A stretch of DNA of 64,000 nt from Rhodospirillaceae bacterium UBA6219 (lineage in GTDB: Bacteria; Pseudomonadota; Alphaproteobacteria; Rhodospirillales; Magnetospirillaceae): NCBI GenBank assembly GCA_002435715.1, contig DISD01000096.1:65032-129031 (forward strand). Direction: 5' to 3'. The position numbers and the translations under genes were made by a program. Of the stretch, positions 10,001-18,300 are shown one piece after another. Below the pieces are notes generated by a model. The model ran no database searches and was not told the origin of the DNA. It saw nothing but the letters and a program-made list of their open reading frames with translations. The stretch's first letter is position 1, and each line of letters opens with the position of its first letter.

Positions 10001-10158
10001 GTGGCGCCGGGATAGCTGGCATAGATGCTGACCGTCGGCGGCGCCACCGAGGGATAGCGGGCGATGGGCAGTTGCGGCAGGGCGATCAGGCCCAGCAGGA
10101 TGATGAACAGGGCGACGACCCAGGCGAAGACCGGGCGGTGGATGAAAAAGAACGGCAT
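7024..10158 (-). CDS. RND multidrug efflux pump, inner-membrane permease (HAE1/AcrB family)
   Basis: This 1044-residue protein starts MPFFFIHRPVFAWV, typical of AcrB homologues, and has the twelve-helix, two-periplasmic-loop layout. The proton-relay aspartates are in GIIVDDAIVVVENVE near residue 405. Hydrophobe/amphiphile-family signatures such as GLIERELSGVKN and the closing GLSAKNAILIVEFA support drug rather than metal export. It sits between its adaptor (21 bases upstream) and its outer-membrane factor (4 bases downstream) and is probably controlled by the divergent two-component system at 11448-13225. The drug range cannot be read from sequence. Confidence 0.96.
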   Translation of the reverse strand: MPFFFIHRPVFAWVVALFIILLGLIALPQLPIARYPSVAPPTVSIYASYPGATPQTMNDSVLGLIERELSGVKNLLYFESTADTSGTAQVTVTFKPGTNPEMAQVDVQNRLKAIEPRLPQAVRQNGLTVESASSGFLMLVSLKSEDGRFDETALSDYLARNIIEELRRIDGVGRVQLFGAEQALRVWVDPSRLLAFGLTMGDLSAAITQQNAQIAPGRVGDAPIVPGQRVSVPLTVQGQLQTPEEFAAIVLRANADGSKVTLGNVARVELGAQTYSFANRENGHVSTVAAVQLAPGANAVRTAASVKTRLAELSRVMPTGMTYATPFDTAPFVKISIEKVIHTLVEAMVLVFLVMLLFLQNIRYTLIPAIVAPIALLGTFTIMLAAGFSINVLTMFGMVLAIGIIVDDAIVVVENVERLMATEGLSPKDATVKAMTEITGAVIGITLVLTAVFIPMALAGGSVGVIYRQFTLSMAVSILFSAFLALSLTPALCATLLKPVDPGHHAKGGFFGWFNRRFDHITRSYESRVAALVRRSGRMMAAFAVLVMLLGLAFSVLPSAFLPEEDQGYFMTSFQLPSDATQERTLDLVRKFEAHTATRPAVDSNLSILGFGFSGSGANTAMAFTMLKDWDQRGGATAAAEAQRAQQAMADTTEGTVMSLLPPAIEEMGTSSGFTLRLQDRAGQGQAALRTAESKLLELAGQSKVVFGVYSDGLPDGAGIRLNIDRQKAEALGVPFTTISDTLTAALGSLYVNDFPNAGRMQQVIIQADAPARMQVDDVLRLYLRNANGGMVPLSEVVIPVWEDTPLQFARYQGFPSARISGSPAPGVSSGEAMAEMERLAAQLPPGFAVEWTGQSLQERQSAAQAPMLMALSMLVVFLVLAALYESWSIPLSVMLVVPLGLLGAVTAVMLRDMPNDVFFKVGMITVIGLSAKNAILIVEFARQLHAEGKGLLESAVTAARLRLRPILMTSLAFGLGVVPLMLAQGASAETQNAIGTGVFGGMLFATVLAVFFVPAFFVFVIGGQEKLQGWLRAERRATPPRRD

Positions 10159-10179
10159 TTTGACGGTGCTCCTGGCGTC

Positions 10180-11325
10180 TCAGCGCGCGGTCATGTCAGT
10201 GGGTTGCCAGTCGCGCGGCGCGACGATGGCGCCTTCGCTCAACCGTTCAACTCCCTCGACCACGACCCGCTGCCCGGCCTCGAGACCCGCGCGGATGCGA
10301 TAGTGGCGTTCGATCAATTCGCCCAGTTCCACGGGCTGGGTGTGTACGGCATCCCCTTCGCCGATCACCCAGACTTGCGGCTTGCCGCCGACGCGGGTGA
10401 CCGCCTGCTGCGGCACCATCAGGGAATCGGCGTAACTGGCTCGCGGCACCCGGGCACGCACGAACATGCCGGGCAGCAGGTCGTACCGGGCGTTGTCAAC
10501 CAGTATTCGGAGCAACACGTCGCCGGTACCGGCATCGACGCTGATGCCGGAAAACAGAATGCGCCCCTCGATTTCATAGGGAGTTCCATCACTCCGCAAT
10601 ACCGTTACCGGCAGATCGGAATTGCTGTCCGCCGCCTGCGACGCCAGCACTTGGCGCACCGCATCGAGCGAGGTCGCGGGCTGGCGCACGTCCACATAGA
10701 CTTGATCCACTTGCTGGATACGGGCCATCGGGTTGGCGTCAGTGGGGGAGACCAACGCGCCCTCGGTGACCAGGGCCTGGTCGATGCGGCCCGAGATCGG
10801 CGCGTCCACCGTGGCGAATTTCAGCTCCAATTGGCGCCGTGCCAGGGTCGCGCGGGCCTGGGCGACGTCCGCCAATGCCTGGTCACGTTGTGAAACCGCG
10901 TCATCATAGGTTTGGCGGCTGATGGCTTCGGCCTGTACTAACGGTTCCAGGCGTCGGGTCTGCACCTGTGCCCTGACCAGCGCCGCTTCGGCATGCTGTA
11001 GCCCGGCGGCCGCCATTTCGGTGTCCGCCTTGAATGGAGCGGAGTTGAGCTGGAACAGCGGATCGCCAGCCCGGATTTCCGCGCCTTGCTCGAACAGGCG
11101 CTGACGGACGATGCCGCTGACTTGGGCGCGGATTTCCGCCACGCGCAATGCGGCGACACGCCCCGGCAGGTCCTCGATCAGGTCCACTCGAGATGGAACC
11201 AGCGTCATCGCCGCCACCGTCACGGGCGGCGGCGGCGGTTCTGGGGCGACATCGTCGCAGCCGGTCAGGGCGATCACCACCGTGGCAAGCAGCGCGCTGT
11301 CGCGGAAAAGACGTCCGGTCCTCAT
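10180..11325 (-). CDS. RND efflux periplasmic adaptor (membrane fusion protein), lipoprotein
   Basis: This 381-residue protein has an N-terminal lipoprotein signal (VVIALTGC, Cys 23) and a proline-rich linker. It then has the AcrA-like lipoyl, hairpin and beta-barrel domains (GRVAALRVAEIRAQVSG, then YVDVRQPA and GTGDVLLRILVDN). It links the inner-membrane pump to the outer-membrane channel. It is the first gene of the leftward operon adaptor-pump-channel-cytochrome b561 and is divergent from the response regulator at 11448, 122 bases away. The layout recalls AdeRS-AdeABC and BaeSR-regulated efflux. Confidence 0.95.
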   Translation of the reverse strand: MRTGRLFRDSALLATVVIALTGCDDVAPEPPPPPVTVAAMTLVPSRVDLIEDLPGRVAALRVAEIRAQVSGIVRQRLFEQGAEIRAGDPLFQLNSAPFKADTEMAAAGLQHAEAALVRAQVQTRRLEPLVQAEAISRQTYDDAVSQRDQALADVAQARATLARRQLELKFATVDAPISGRIDQALVTEGALVSPTDANPMARIQQVDQVYVDVRQPATSLDAVRQVLASQAADSNSDLPVTVLRSDGTPYEIEGRILFSGISVDAGTGDVLLRILVDNARYDLLPGMFVRARVPRASYADSLMVPQQAVTRVGGKPQVWVIGEGDAVHTQPVELGELIERHYRIRAGLEAGQRVVVEGVERLSEGAIVAPRDWQPTDMTAR

Positions 11326-11447
11326 GCATCGACCTTTCTAGGGGGAAGAACGCAGAAACAGCGCGCACCCTAGACCGGCAGGATGGCGTTTCCGTCGAGC
11401 CTTTATGGAGATACAGTGGAGACGGAATTTAATTGCGCGGACCTGTC

Positions 11448-12167
11448 ATGTCTCACCCGCTCGCCGAGCCTCAGTCCCTGGTGTTGATCGCCGAGGATGA
11501 ACCCGAGATCGCTGACATCCTGTCCGCCTATTTGCAGCGGAATGGTTTGCGCAGCGTGCACGCGGCCGATGGCTGCCGTGCGTTGGACCTGCACCTGTCG
11601 CTTAAACCGGACTTGATCGTGCTGGATGTGCAGATGCCGCGTATGGACGGTTGGCAGGTGCTGGCGGAGGTGCGCCATCGTGGTGACACGCCTGTCATCA
11701 TGCTGACCGCCTTGGATCAGGACATGGACAAGCTGATGGGATTACGGATCGGTGCTGACGATTATGTCGTCAAGCCGTTCAACCCGGCGGAAGTGGTCGC
11801 CCGCATTCAGGCGGTATTGCGCCGCACCCGTCCCGGCGGCGACCAGCCGTCCCGACGTTTCATTCGGCTGGGTCGATTGCAGGCCGATCTGGAAAACCAC
11901 GAGATCACGGTGCATGACGAAGACGGTTTTCTTCCTCTCTCGTTGACCCTGACCGAGTTCAAGATTCTGGTCCATTTGATGCGGGCGCCACGCCGGGTTT
12001 TCGGGCGCGAGGAATTGCTGGTCGCCTGCCTGCCCGAGGGCGAGGCCTTGGAACGTACGGTGGACAGCCATGTCAGTAAGTTGCGCAAGAAGCTGGAAGC
12101 GGTGGGGCTGGCGGGCGTTCCGGCCAGCGTGCGCGGGGTAGGCTACCGGTTGGGAGACGTGCCTTGA
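11448..12167 (+). CDS. OmpR-family response regulator, BaeR/AdeR-like
   Basis: This 239-residue protein has an N-terminal receiver domain with acidic residues EDEPE, the phospho-acceptor Asp in IVLDVQMPRMDG near residue 60, and KPF near 110. A C-terminal winged helix follows, ending VGYRLG. The ATG at 11448 is chosen over an upstream TTG. Its stop overlaps the TTG start of the sensor kinase by four bases, so the two are translationally coupled. Position next to the efflux operon suggests that it controls that operon. Confidence 0.93.
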   Translation: MSHPLAEPQSLVLIAEDEPEIADILSAYLQRNGLRSVHAADGCRALDLHLSLKPDLIVLDVQMPRMDGWQVLAEVRHRGDTPVIMLTALDQDMDKLMGLRIGADDYVVKPFNPAEVVARIQAVLRRTRPGGDQPSRRFIRLGRLQADLENHEITVHDEDGFLPLSLTLTEFKILVHLMRAPRRVFGREELLVACLPEGEALERTVDSHVSKLRKKLEAVGLAGVPASVRGVGYRLGDVP

Positions 12168-13225
12168 GGGAGGCCGGCAGCCTTAGCCGCCGGATCATCC
12201 GCTCCATGGTCTCGCTGGCACTGGTGACTACCTTGCTGTCACTGCTTGGGTCCTACGCCTTTTATGCCGTCTGGTTCCTGCTGTCCCCGGGCAGTTTTCC
12301 CGACGCCGACAGCGCCGGCAGTTATTGGCTGCCGACGCCGCTGGAATGGGGGTGGATGGCCTTGACCATTGCCGTGGCTCTGGGCGCCGCCCTTCTGTTC
12401 GCGTTGAAACTGTCGAAGCCGATCGTCGCGCCGCTCAACGCGGTGGCGGAAAGCCTGCGCCAGGTGGCGCAAGGCAATCTGTCGGTCCGCGCCGGCGGCG
12501 ACGAAAACCCGCACGGCGAGGCGGCGCAACTGGTCCGTGATTTCAATGCCATGGCCGAACGACTGGAACGCATGGACCACGAACGCCGGTTCTGGAACGC
12601 GGCCATCGCACATGAATTGCGCACGCCGGTCACGGTGCTGCGCGGCCGTCTGCAAGGACTGACCGAAGGCGTGTTCGAACCGTCCCCAGCGCTGTTCTGC
12701 TCATTGCTGACGCAGGTCGAGGGATTGGGGCGGTTGATCGAGGATCTCCGCCTGCTCGGGCTGGCCGAGAACGGACGGCTGGAATTGCGCCAGGAACTGA
12801 CGGACCTCGAGGCCGAAGTGACGGCGGTGGTGCGGGCCATCGAACCCAGCCTTCAAGAAGCGGGTTTCACCGTGTCCTGCCATGTGGACGCGCAACAAGT
12901 GCTGTGCGATCCAGTCCGGATGCGCCAGGCATTGCTGGCGCTGCTGGAAAACGCTTTGCGTCACGCCGTTCCCGGACCTCTGCGTATTCAGGTTCGTATC
13001 CTTGGGGGAAACTGCCATCTGTTGGTGGAGGATTGCGGTCCCGGCGTGCCTGATACCCTGGCGGCCCAGATTTTCGAAGCGTTTCAGCGGGGCGCCTCCC
13101 ACGGTCATGGCAGCGGGTTGGGTTTGGCTGTGGTCCAGGCCATTGCCCGCGCCCATGGCGGCGACGTAATCTGCCGTCCGTCGATGCTCGGCGGCACCGC
13201 GTTTGACCTCTGCTGGCCAGTCTAG
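12164..13225 (+). CDS. Membrane sensor histidine kinase, BaeS/AdeS-like
   Basis: This 353-residue protein has two membrane helices (about residues 15-40 and 65-85) flanking a short periplasmic loop, then a HAMP-like segment and a dimerisation domain with the phospho-acceptor His in AIAHELRTPVTVL near residue 149. An ATPase domain follows (LLENALRHAV, DCGPGVP, GSGLGLAVVQAI). The start is a TTG overlapping the regulator's stop codon; an ATG at 12206 is an alternative. The cognate regulator is the preceding gene. The 3' end abuts a cytochrome remnant on the opposite strand. Confidence 0.93.
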   Translation: MREAGSLSRRIIRSMVSLALVTTLLSLLGSYAFYAVWFLLSPGSFPDADSAGSYWLPTPLEWGWMALTIAVALGAALLFALKLSKPIVAPLNAVAESLRQVAQGNLSVRAGGDENPHGEAAQLVRDFNAMAERLERMDHERRFWNAAIAHELRTPVTVLRGRLQGLTEGVFEPSPALFCSLLTQVEGLGRLIEDLRLLGLAENGRLELRQELTDLEAEVTAVVRAIEPSLQEAGFTVSCHVDAQQVLCDPVRMRQALLALLENALRHAVPGPLRIQVRILGGNCHLLVEDCGPGVPDTLAAQIFEAFQRGASHGHGSGLGLAVVQAIARAHGGDVICRPSMLGGTAFDLCWPV

Positions 13226-13570
13226 AGTAGCGTACGAGCGCCGCTGGCGGCTGCGCCGGAAGCCGCCGTCATCGCGGCCGTCCCAGAGGATGTCGTGCTC
13301 GTCGGCGCTCTTGTGGCAGCGGACGCAGTTCTCGTAATCGCGGATGCCCTCCTCCAGGTGCTCCTCGGCGATCTTGCCCCGGCTGTGCTCATGGCAGCCG
13401 TAGCAGGTGTACTGCTTGTAATCCTGGCCGGTGTGGCAGGTGGCGCATTTGACGTTGTGGTCGCGGTCGAGAATGAAATAGCGGGCATGGTCGAAGGTGG
13501 CCGGCTTCCACCGCTCCTGCGCGTGGCAGGCGATGCAGTCATCCTGCTTGAGCTTCTGATGGAAGGCGGC
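13226..13570 (-). pseudogene. 5'-truncated multiheme cytochrome c remnant (four CXXCH motifs)
   Basis: The minus-strand frame from 13570 encodes four haem-binding motifs in order: CIACH (13523-13537), CATCH, CYGCH and CVRCH. The spacing resembles class III-type multihaem cytochrome c proteins. An in-frame TAG lies at 13571-13573, and there is no ATG, GTG or TTG between it and the first haem motif. No signal peptide is present, so the 5' part is gone. On the 3' side the frame has no stop at the kinase boundary and runs on into the antisense of the kinase gene. Both ends therefore look broken. It is probably the scar of a rearrangement that placed the regulator pair or the kdp operon here. A different frame over the same bases lacks these motifs and is spurious. 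Confidence 0.75.
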
Positions 13571-13587
13571 CTATCCACTCGCTGCCG

Positions 13588-13606
13588 CCCATAAACAACC
13601 CATAAA
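13588..13606. promoter_or_regulatory. Tandem CCCATAAA repeats, candidate KdpE binding site
   Basis: CCCATAAA occurs at 13588-13595 and again at 13599-13606, a spacing of exactly 11 bases or about one helical turn. This lies about 90 bases ahead of the first kdp-associated start codon. OmpR-family regulators, including KdpE, bind tandem T/A-rich half sites with this period. The repeat is seen directly; KdpE binding is inferred from position and family. Confidence 0.45.
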
Positions 13607-13650
13607 GACTCTTTCCGTATTCCGCATGGAACCTTAACGCCCTTCGGCGC

Positions 13651-13677
13651 GAAGGTCAGGCTGTCGTTCTGACCTTC
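13651..13677. promoter_or_regulatory. Perfect 9-base inverted repeat in the kdp leader
   Basis: Arms GAAGGTCAG (13651-13659) and CTGACCTTC (13669-13677) with a 9-base loop lie immediately before the GGAG ribosome site of the leader peptide at 13693. It could be an operator or an RNA hairpin in the kdp leader transcript. No T-run follows, so a simple terminator is unlikely. Confidence 0.45.
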
Positions 13678-13692
13678 AACCGGAGAGCCATC

Positions 13693-13776
13693 ATGTTCGA
13701 CGTGCTGTTCCTGGCCGTAATCGTCGCCTTCTTCGCTGGCTGCGCCCTGCTGGTGCGCACCTGCGAGCGGATGTGA
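13693..13776 (+). CDS. Small single-helix membrane protein upstream of kdpF (27 residues)
   Basis: The frame encodes a protein starting MFDVLFLAVIVAFFAGCALL and ending in charged residues, that is, one membrane helix with a short tail. It has a good ribosome site (CCGGAGAG) 6-8 bases upstream and lies 11 bases before kdpF. Its arrangement at the head of the kdp operon suggests it is translated and may sit with the Kdp complex like a second KdpF-type subunit. No function is known to me. Confidence 0.6.
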   Translation: MFDVLFLAVIVAFFAGCALLVRTCERM

Positions 13777-13787
13777 GGGATGTGCTC

Positions 13788-13889
13788 ATGTCCGACATCG
13801 ACCTCCTTGGCATCGCGCTAGGCGGTGCCGCCATCATCGGCCTGCTGGCCTATCTCGGTTATGTGCTGATCCACCCCGAGCGGTTTTAG
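13788..13889 (+). CDS. kdpF: Potassium-transporting ATPase subunit KdpF
   Basis: This 33-residue single-helix protein ends in the family's characteristic IHPERF. It begins MSDIDLLGIALGG, and the helix covers most of its length. KdpF stabilises the KdpABC complex in the inner membrane. It lies 9 bases ahead of kdpA with an AGGAGG ribosome site for kdpA overlapping its end. The order kdpF-kdpA-kdpB-kdpC is canonical. Confidence 0.9.
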   Translation: MSDIDLLGIALGGAAIIGLLAYLGYVLIHPERF

Positions 13890-13898
13890 GAGGCCACC

Positions 13899-15608
13899 AT
13901 GGACGCCACTGGAATCCTGCAAATTCTGCTTTATATCGCCATCATCGTGGCGCTGACGCCGCTGGCGGGCGGCTACATGGCGCGGCTGTTCGAGGGCAAG
14001 CTCACCTTCCTGGCCTGGATCGAACGCCCCATCTACCGGCTGTGCGGCACCTCGGCCGACCGCGAGCAGCATTGGACCGGCTACGCCCTGTCGCTACTGG
14101 TCTTCAACATGGTCGGTGCCCTGGCGCTTTACGGCTTGCAACGTCTGCAAGTCTGGTTGCCGCTGAACCCAGGCGGAATGGCGGCGGTGCCCGCCGACCT
14201 GTCCTTCAATACCGCCGTCAGCTTCGTCACCAACACCAACTGGCAGGCCTATGGCGGTGAGACCACCATGAGCTATCTGACCCAGATGGCCGGGCTGTCA
14301 GTGCAGAACTTCGTCTCCGCCGCTACCGGCATCGTCGTGGCGGTGGTGCTGATCCGGGGCTTCGCTCGGCATTCGGCGCGCACGGTGGGGAACTTCACCG
14401 TCGATCTCACCCGCACGGTGCTGTACCTGCTGCTGCCCGTCTGCATCGTCGGTGCGCTGGTGCTGGTGTGGCTGGGCGTACCGCAGAATCTGTCGTCTTA
14501 TGTCGAGGCGACCACATTGGAGGGTGGCAAGCAGATCATCGCCCAAGGGCCGGTGGCCAGCCAGATGATGATCAAGCATTTGGGCACCAATGGCGGTGGC
14601 TTCTTCAACGTCAACGCCGCCCATCCCTACGAGAATCCCAGCGCCGTGGTGAACCTGATCCACATGGTGGCGATCTTCGTGCTTGGCGCAGGGCTGACCA
14701 ACACTTTCGGCCGCATGATCGGCGACACCCGCCAGGGTTGGGCCATCCTGGCCGCCATGGGGCTGCTGTTCGTGGCCGGCGTCGGTGTCACCACTTGGGC
14801 TGACGCGGCGGGCAACCCGGCGCTGACCGCCATCGGCGTCGATCAGACGCTTTCGCCCTGGCAGGCGGGGGGCAACATGGAAGGCAAGGAGGTCCGCTTC
14901 GGCACCGCCCTGTCCGCTCTGTTCGCCACCATCACCACGGCGGCCAGTTGCGGCGCGGTGATCGCCATGCACGACAGCCTGATGCCGCTGGCCGGGCTGG
15001 TCCCCATGGTCAACATGATGCTGGGCGAGGTCGTCGTCGGCGGTGTCGGCGCCGGTCTGTACGGCATGCTGGTCTTCGTCATCCTGACCGTGTTCATCGC
15101 CGGGCTGATGGTCGGCCGTACGCCGGAATACGTGGGCAAGAAGATCGAGGCCAAGGAAATCAAGCTGGCGGTCATCGTCATCCTGGTCTTCCCGGTTGGC
15201 ATCCTCGGCCTGGGCGCCGTGGCGCTGTTGGCCGGCCCCAGCGCCATTGCGGGGTCGGGGCCGCATGGGCTGTCGCAATTGCTCTATGCCTATACCTCGG
15301 CGACGGCCAACAACGGCTCGGCCTTCGCGAGCTTCGGCGCCAACACGGTGCTGCACAACACCTTGCTGGGCCTGGCCATGTTGCTGGGACGCTTCGTGGT
15401 GATCGTCCCCACCCTTGCCATCGCCGGGGCGGTCGCCGCCAAGAAGACCGTTCCGCCATCATCGGGCACCTTCCCCACCCATGGTTGGCTGTTCGTCGGC
15501 CTGCTGGTGGCGGTGGTGCTGGTGGTCGGCGGCCTGACCTTCTTCCCTGTCCTAGCCCTCGGGCCGGTGGTCGAGCACCTGTCGCTCGCGTCCGGCACCT
15601 TGTTCTGA
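13899..15608 (+). CDS. kdpA: Potassium-transporting ATPase, potassium-binding subunit KdpA
   Basis: This 569-residue protein has about ten membrane helices and four selectivity-filter-like repeats. Visible signatures include [22 protein letters not shown] and [10 protein letters not shown] with their glycine-rich filter turns. It is the channel-like subunit that binds and conducts potassium into the KdpFABC pump. Length fits the family (about 557-600). An AGGAGG site precedes the ATG. It is second in the operon after kdpF, followed 10 bases later by kdpB. Confidence 0.98.
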   Translation: MDATGILQILLYIAIIVALTPLAGGYMARLFEGKLTFLAWIERPIYRLCGTSADREQHWTGYALSLLVFNMVGALALYGLQRLQVWLPLNPGGMAAVPADLSFNTAVSFVTNTNWQAYGGETTMSYLTQMAGLSVQNFVSAATGIVVAVVLIRGFARHSARTVGNFTVDLTRTVLYLLLPVCIVGALVLVWLGVPQNLSSYVEATTLEGGKQIIAQGPVASQMMIKHLGTNGGGFFNVNAAHPYENPSAVVNLIHMVAIFVLGAGLTNTFGRMIGDTRQGWAILAAMGLLFVAGVGVTTWADAAGNPALTAIGVDQTLSPWQAGGNMEGKEVRFGTALSALFATITTAASCGAVIAMHDSLMPLAGLVPMVNMMLGEVVVGGVGAGLYGMLVFVILTVFIAGLMVGRTPEYVGKKIEAKEIKLAVIVILVFPVGILGLGAVALLAGPSAIAGSGPHGLSQLLYAYTSATANNGSAFASFGANTVLHNTLLGLAMLLGRFVVIVPTLAIAGAVAAKKTVPPSSGTFPTHGWLFVGLLVAVVLVVGGLTFFPVLALGPVVEHLSLASGTLF

Positions 15609-15618
15609 GGAGCCTTTC

Positions 15619-17694
15619 ATGAGTATCCATCGTCCCCAAGGGCTGGCGGCTTTCGACCGTGCCATCGTGGTCCAGGCCTCCGTCGATGCCATCAAGAAGC
15701 TCGACCCGCGCCAATTGGTGCGCAATCCGGTGATGTTCGCCACCGCGCTGGTGGCTCTGGTCGCCACTGTCCTGACCGCGCGCGGTGGGACGCATGTCGG
15801 CGTCATGATTCAGATCAGCGCCTGGCTGTGGTTCACCGTGTTGTTCGCCAACTTCGCCGAAGCCATCGCCGAAGGGCGCGGCAAGGCGCAGGCGGCGTCC
15901 TTGCGCAAGACCAAGACCGAGGCCGTGGCGAAACGCGTGACCTCCGCCGACGCCGTCGCGTTCGAAACCATCCCGGCCCAGCGCCTGCGAGCGGGCGACT
16001 TGGTGGTGTGCGAGCCGGGCGACGTGATCCCCGGCGACGGCGACGTGGTGGCAGGCATCGCCACGGTGGACGAAAGCGCCATCACCGGCGAGTCCGCCCC
16101 GGTCATCCGTGAATCGGGCGGTGACCGTTCGGCGGTGACCGGCGGCACCCGTGTGGTCTCTGACCGCATCGTGGTGCAGATCACCGTCAATCCCGGCGAA
16201 AGCTTCCTTGACCGCATGATTACCCTGGTCGAGGGCGCCAAGCGCCAGAAGACCCCCAACGAGATCGCCCTGACCATCCTATTGGTGGGGATGACGCTGA
16301 TCTTTCTGTTCGTCGTCGCCTCTCTGCCGGTGTTCGCCTCGTATTCGGGGGCGGCGGTGCCGGTGGTGTTCCTGGCGGCACTGTTCGTCACCTTGATCCC
16401 CACCACCATCGGCGGCCTACTGTCCGCTATCGGCATCGCCGGCATGGACCGGTTGGTGAAGTTCAACGTCATCGCCAAGTCGGGCCGCGCCGTCGAGGCG
16501 GCGGGCGACATCGACGTGCTGCTGCTGGACAAGACCGGCACCATTACGCTGGGCGCCCGGCAAGCGGCCGAGTTCCTGCCGCTGTCCGAAATCAGCGAGC
16601 GCGAACTGGCGGAAGCGGCATATCTGTCGTCGCTGGCCGATGATACCCCGGAAGGCAAATCCATCATCGCCCTGGCCCGCACTCGCTTCGGCCTGGCCGA
16701 GCCGGATCGTGCCGGCATGAGCTTCGTGCCCTTCACCGCCCAGACCCGCATGAGCGGCGTCAACATCAACGGTGGCTCGTGGGGGGGCGTGATGAGCGCG
16801 GTCAGCGAAATCCGCAAGGGCGCTTCCGACGCCATCACCAATTATGTGGCCGAACGTTCCGGTCGTACCCCGGGTGGGGTGCCCAAGGAACTGAACCATC
16901 TGGTGGAACGGGTGGCGAAGTCGGGCGGCACACCGCTGGTGGTGGCCCGCGACGGGCGCCCGCTGGGCGTCATCCATCTCAAGGACATCATCAAGCCCAA
17001 CATCCGCGAGCGCTTCGCCACCTTGCGGGCCATGGGCATCAAGACGGTGATGATCACCGGCGACAACCCGCTGACCGCCGCCGCCATCGCCGCCGAGGCG
17101 GGGGTGGACGACTTCCTGGCCGAAGCCACGCCGGAAAAGAAGCTGGAACTGATCCGCGACTACCAGCAGGGCGGCCGTCTGGTCGCCATGTGCGGCGACG
17201 GTTCCAACGACGCGCCCGCTTTGGCCCAGGCCGATGTCGGTGTCGCCATGAACACCGGTACCCAGGCGGCGCGCGAGGCCGGCAACATGGTGGATTTGGA
17301 AAGCGACCCCACCAAGCTCATCGAGATCGTGATGATCGGCAAGCAATTGCTGATGAGCCGGGGGGCGCTGACCACCTTCTCCATCGCCAACGACGTGGCC
17401 AAGTACTTCGCCATCATCCCGGCGCTGTTCCTGGCGTCCTATCCGCAACTCCAGGCGTTGAACGTCATGCACCTGGCCAGCCCGCAATCGGCGGTGCTGT
17501 CGGCCATCATCTTCAACGCGCTGATCATCATCGCCCTGATCCCGTTGGCGCTGAAGGGAGTGCGCTACCGCCCGGCCGGGGCTGAAGCGCTGTTGAAGCG
17601 CAACCTGCTCGTCTACGGCCTGGGCGGGCTGGTGGTGCCGTTCGTCGGCATCAAGCTGATCGATCTGGCTGTCGCCGCCATTGGGCTGGCGTGA
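15619..17694 (+). CDS. kdpB: Potassium-transporting P-type ATPase, catalytic subunit KdpB
   Basis: This 691-residue P-type ATPase has the phosphorylated Asp in DKTGT near residue 304, the actuator motif TGES, the hinge motif [10 protein letters not shown] and the nucleotide-domain motif KGASDAI. Its membrane helices match the short KdpB layout. It hydrolyses ATP to drive high-affinity potassium uptake through KdpA. A GAGGAG ribosome site precedes the ATG. It lies between kdpA and kdpC in the operon. Confidence 0.98.
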   Translation: MSIHRPQGLAAFDRAIVVQASVDAIKKLDPRQLVRNPVMFATALVALVATVLTARGGTHVGVMIQISAWLWFTVLFANFAEAIAEGRGKAQAASLRKTKTEAVAKRVTSADAVAFETIPAQRLRAGDLVVCEPGDVIPGDGDVVAGIATVDESAITGESAPVIRESGGDRSAVTGGTRVVSDRIVVQITVNPGESFLDRMITLVEGAKRQKTPNEIALTILLVGMTLIFLFVVASLPVFASYSGAAVPVVFLAALFVTLIPTTIGGLLSAIGIAGMDRLVKFNVIAKSGRAVEAAGDIDVLLLDKTGTITLGARQAAEFLPLSEISERELAEAAYLSSLADDTPEGKSIIALARTRFGLAEPDRAGMSFVPFTAQTRMSGVNINGGSWGGVMSAVSEIRKGASDAITNYVAERSGRTPGGVPKELNHLVERVAKSGGTPLVVARDGRPLGVIHLKDIIKPNIRERFATLRAMGIKTVMITGDNPLTAAAIAAEAGVDDFLAEATPEKKLELIRDYQQGGRLVAMCGDGSNDAPALAQADVGVAMNTGTQAAREAGNMVDLESDPTKLIEIVMIGKQLLMSRGALTTFSIANDVAKYFAIIPALFLASYPQLQALNVMHLASPQSAVLSAIIFNALIIIALIPLALKGVRYRPAGAEALLKRNLLVYGLGGLVVPFVGIKLIDLAVAAIGLA

Positions 17695-17708
17695 ACGGAG
17701 GTTTCATC

Positions 17709-18287
17709 ATGTGGACTTATTTACGCTCCGCCTTTGTCCTGGTCGTGGTCATGACCGCGTTCACCGGGTTGGCTTATCCGCTGGCCGTCACCGGCCTGGC
17801 CAATCTGGCGTTCCCCTGGCAGGCGTCAGGCAGTCTGATCGTAAAGGATGGCCAAGTGGTCGGCTCGGCCCTGATCGGCCAAAAGTTCAACCACCCCGCC
17901 TATTTCCACGGCCGCCCCTCGGCGGCGGGTGAAGGCTATGACGCCGCCAATTCCGCCGGCAGCAACCTGGCGCCCAGCAGCCGCAAGCTGATAGACGACG
18001 TGGCCGCCCGCGTCGCCGCCGAACGCCAAGCCAATCCCGACGAAAAGAGACCGGTGCCCGCCGATCTGGTGACCGCCTCGGCATCGGGTCTCGACCCCCA
18101 TGTCATGCCAGCCAGCGCCGCCTATCAGCTCAAGCGGGTGGCCGCCCATCGTCAGGTCCCGGTTGAGGACGTTGGCAAACTGGTGGTCGAAAATACGGAA
18201 GGCCGCGACTTCGGCTTGCTCGGCGAGCCACGCATCAACGTGCTGAAGCTCAATATGGCGCTGGACGAGCGGTGGCCGCTGCGCTGA
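17709..18287 (+). CDS. kdpC: Potassium-transporting ATPase subunit KdpC
   Basis: This 192-residue protein has one N-terminal membrane helix and a periplasmic domain with FNHPAYFHGRPSAA and SNLAPSS, both KdpC hallmarks. The C-terminus VNVLKLNMALDERW, with small variations, closes the family fold. KdpC couples KdpA and KdpB. The ATG at 17709 with GGAGG at 17697-17701 is preferred over an upstream GTG that overlaps kdpB. The following gene at 18301 repeats only its C-terminal part. Confidence 0.97.
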   Translation: MWTYLRSAFVLVVVMTAFTGLAYPLAVTGLANLAFPWQASGSLIVKDGQVVGSALIGQKFNHPAYFHGRPSAAGEGYDAANSAGSNLAPSSRKLIDDVAARVAAERQANPDEKRPVPADLVTASASGLDPHVMPASAAYQLKRVAAHRQVPVEDVGKLVVENTEGRDFGLLGEPRINVLKLNMALDERWPLR

Positions 18288-18300
18288 CCAGGAGGCAGAG

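Noticed and set aside
13222..13578. Ser/Arg/Thr-rich 118-residue frame overlapping the cytochrome remnant
   Set aside because: It is a different frame from the one carrying the four CXXCH motifs and has low complexity.
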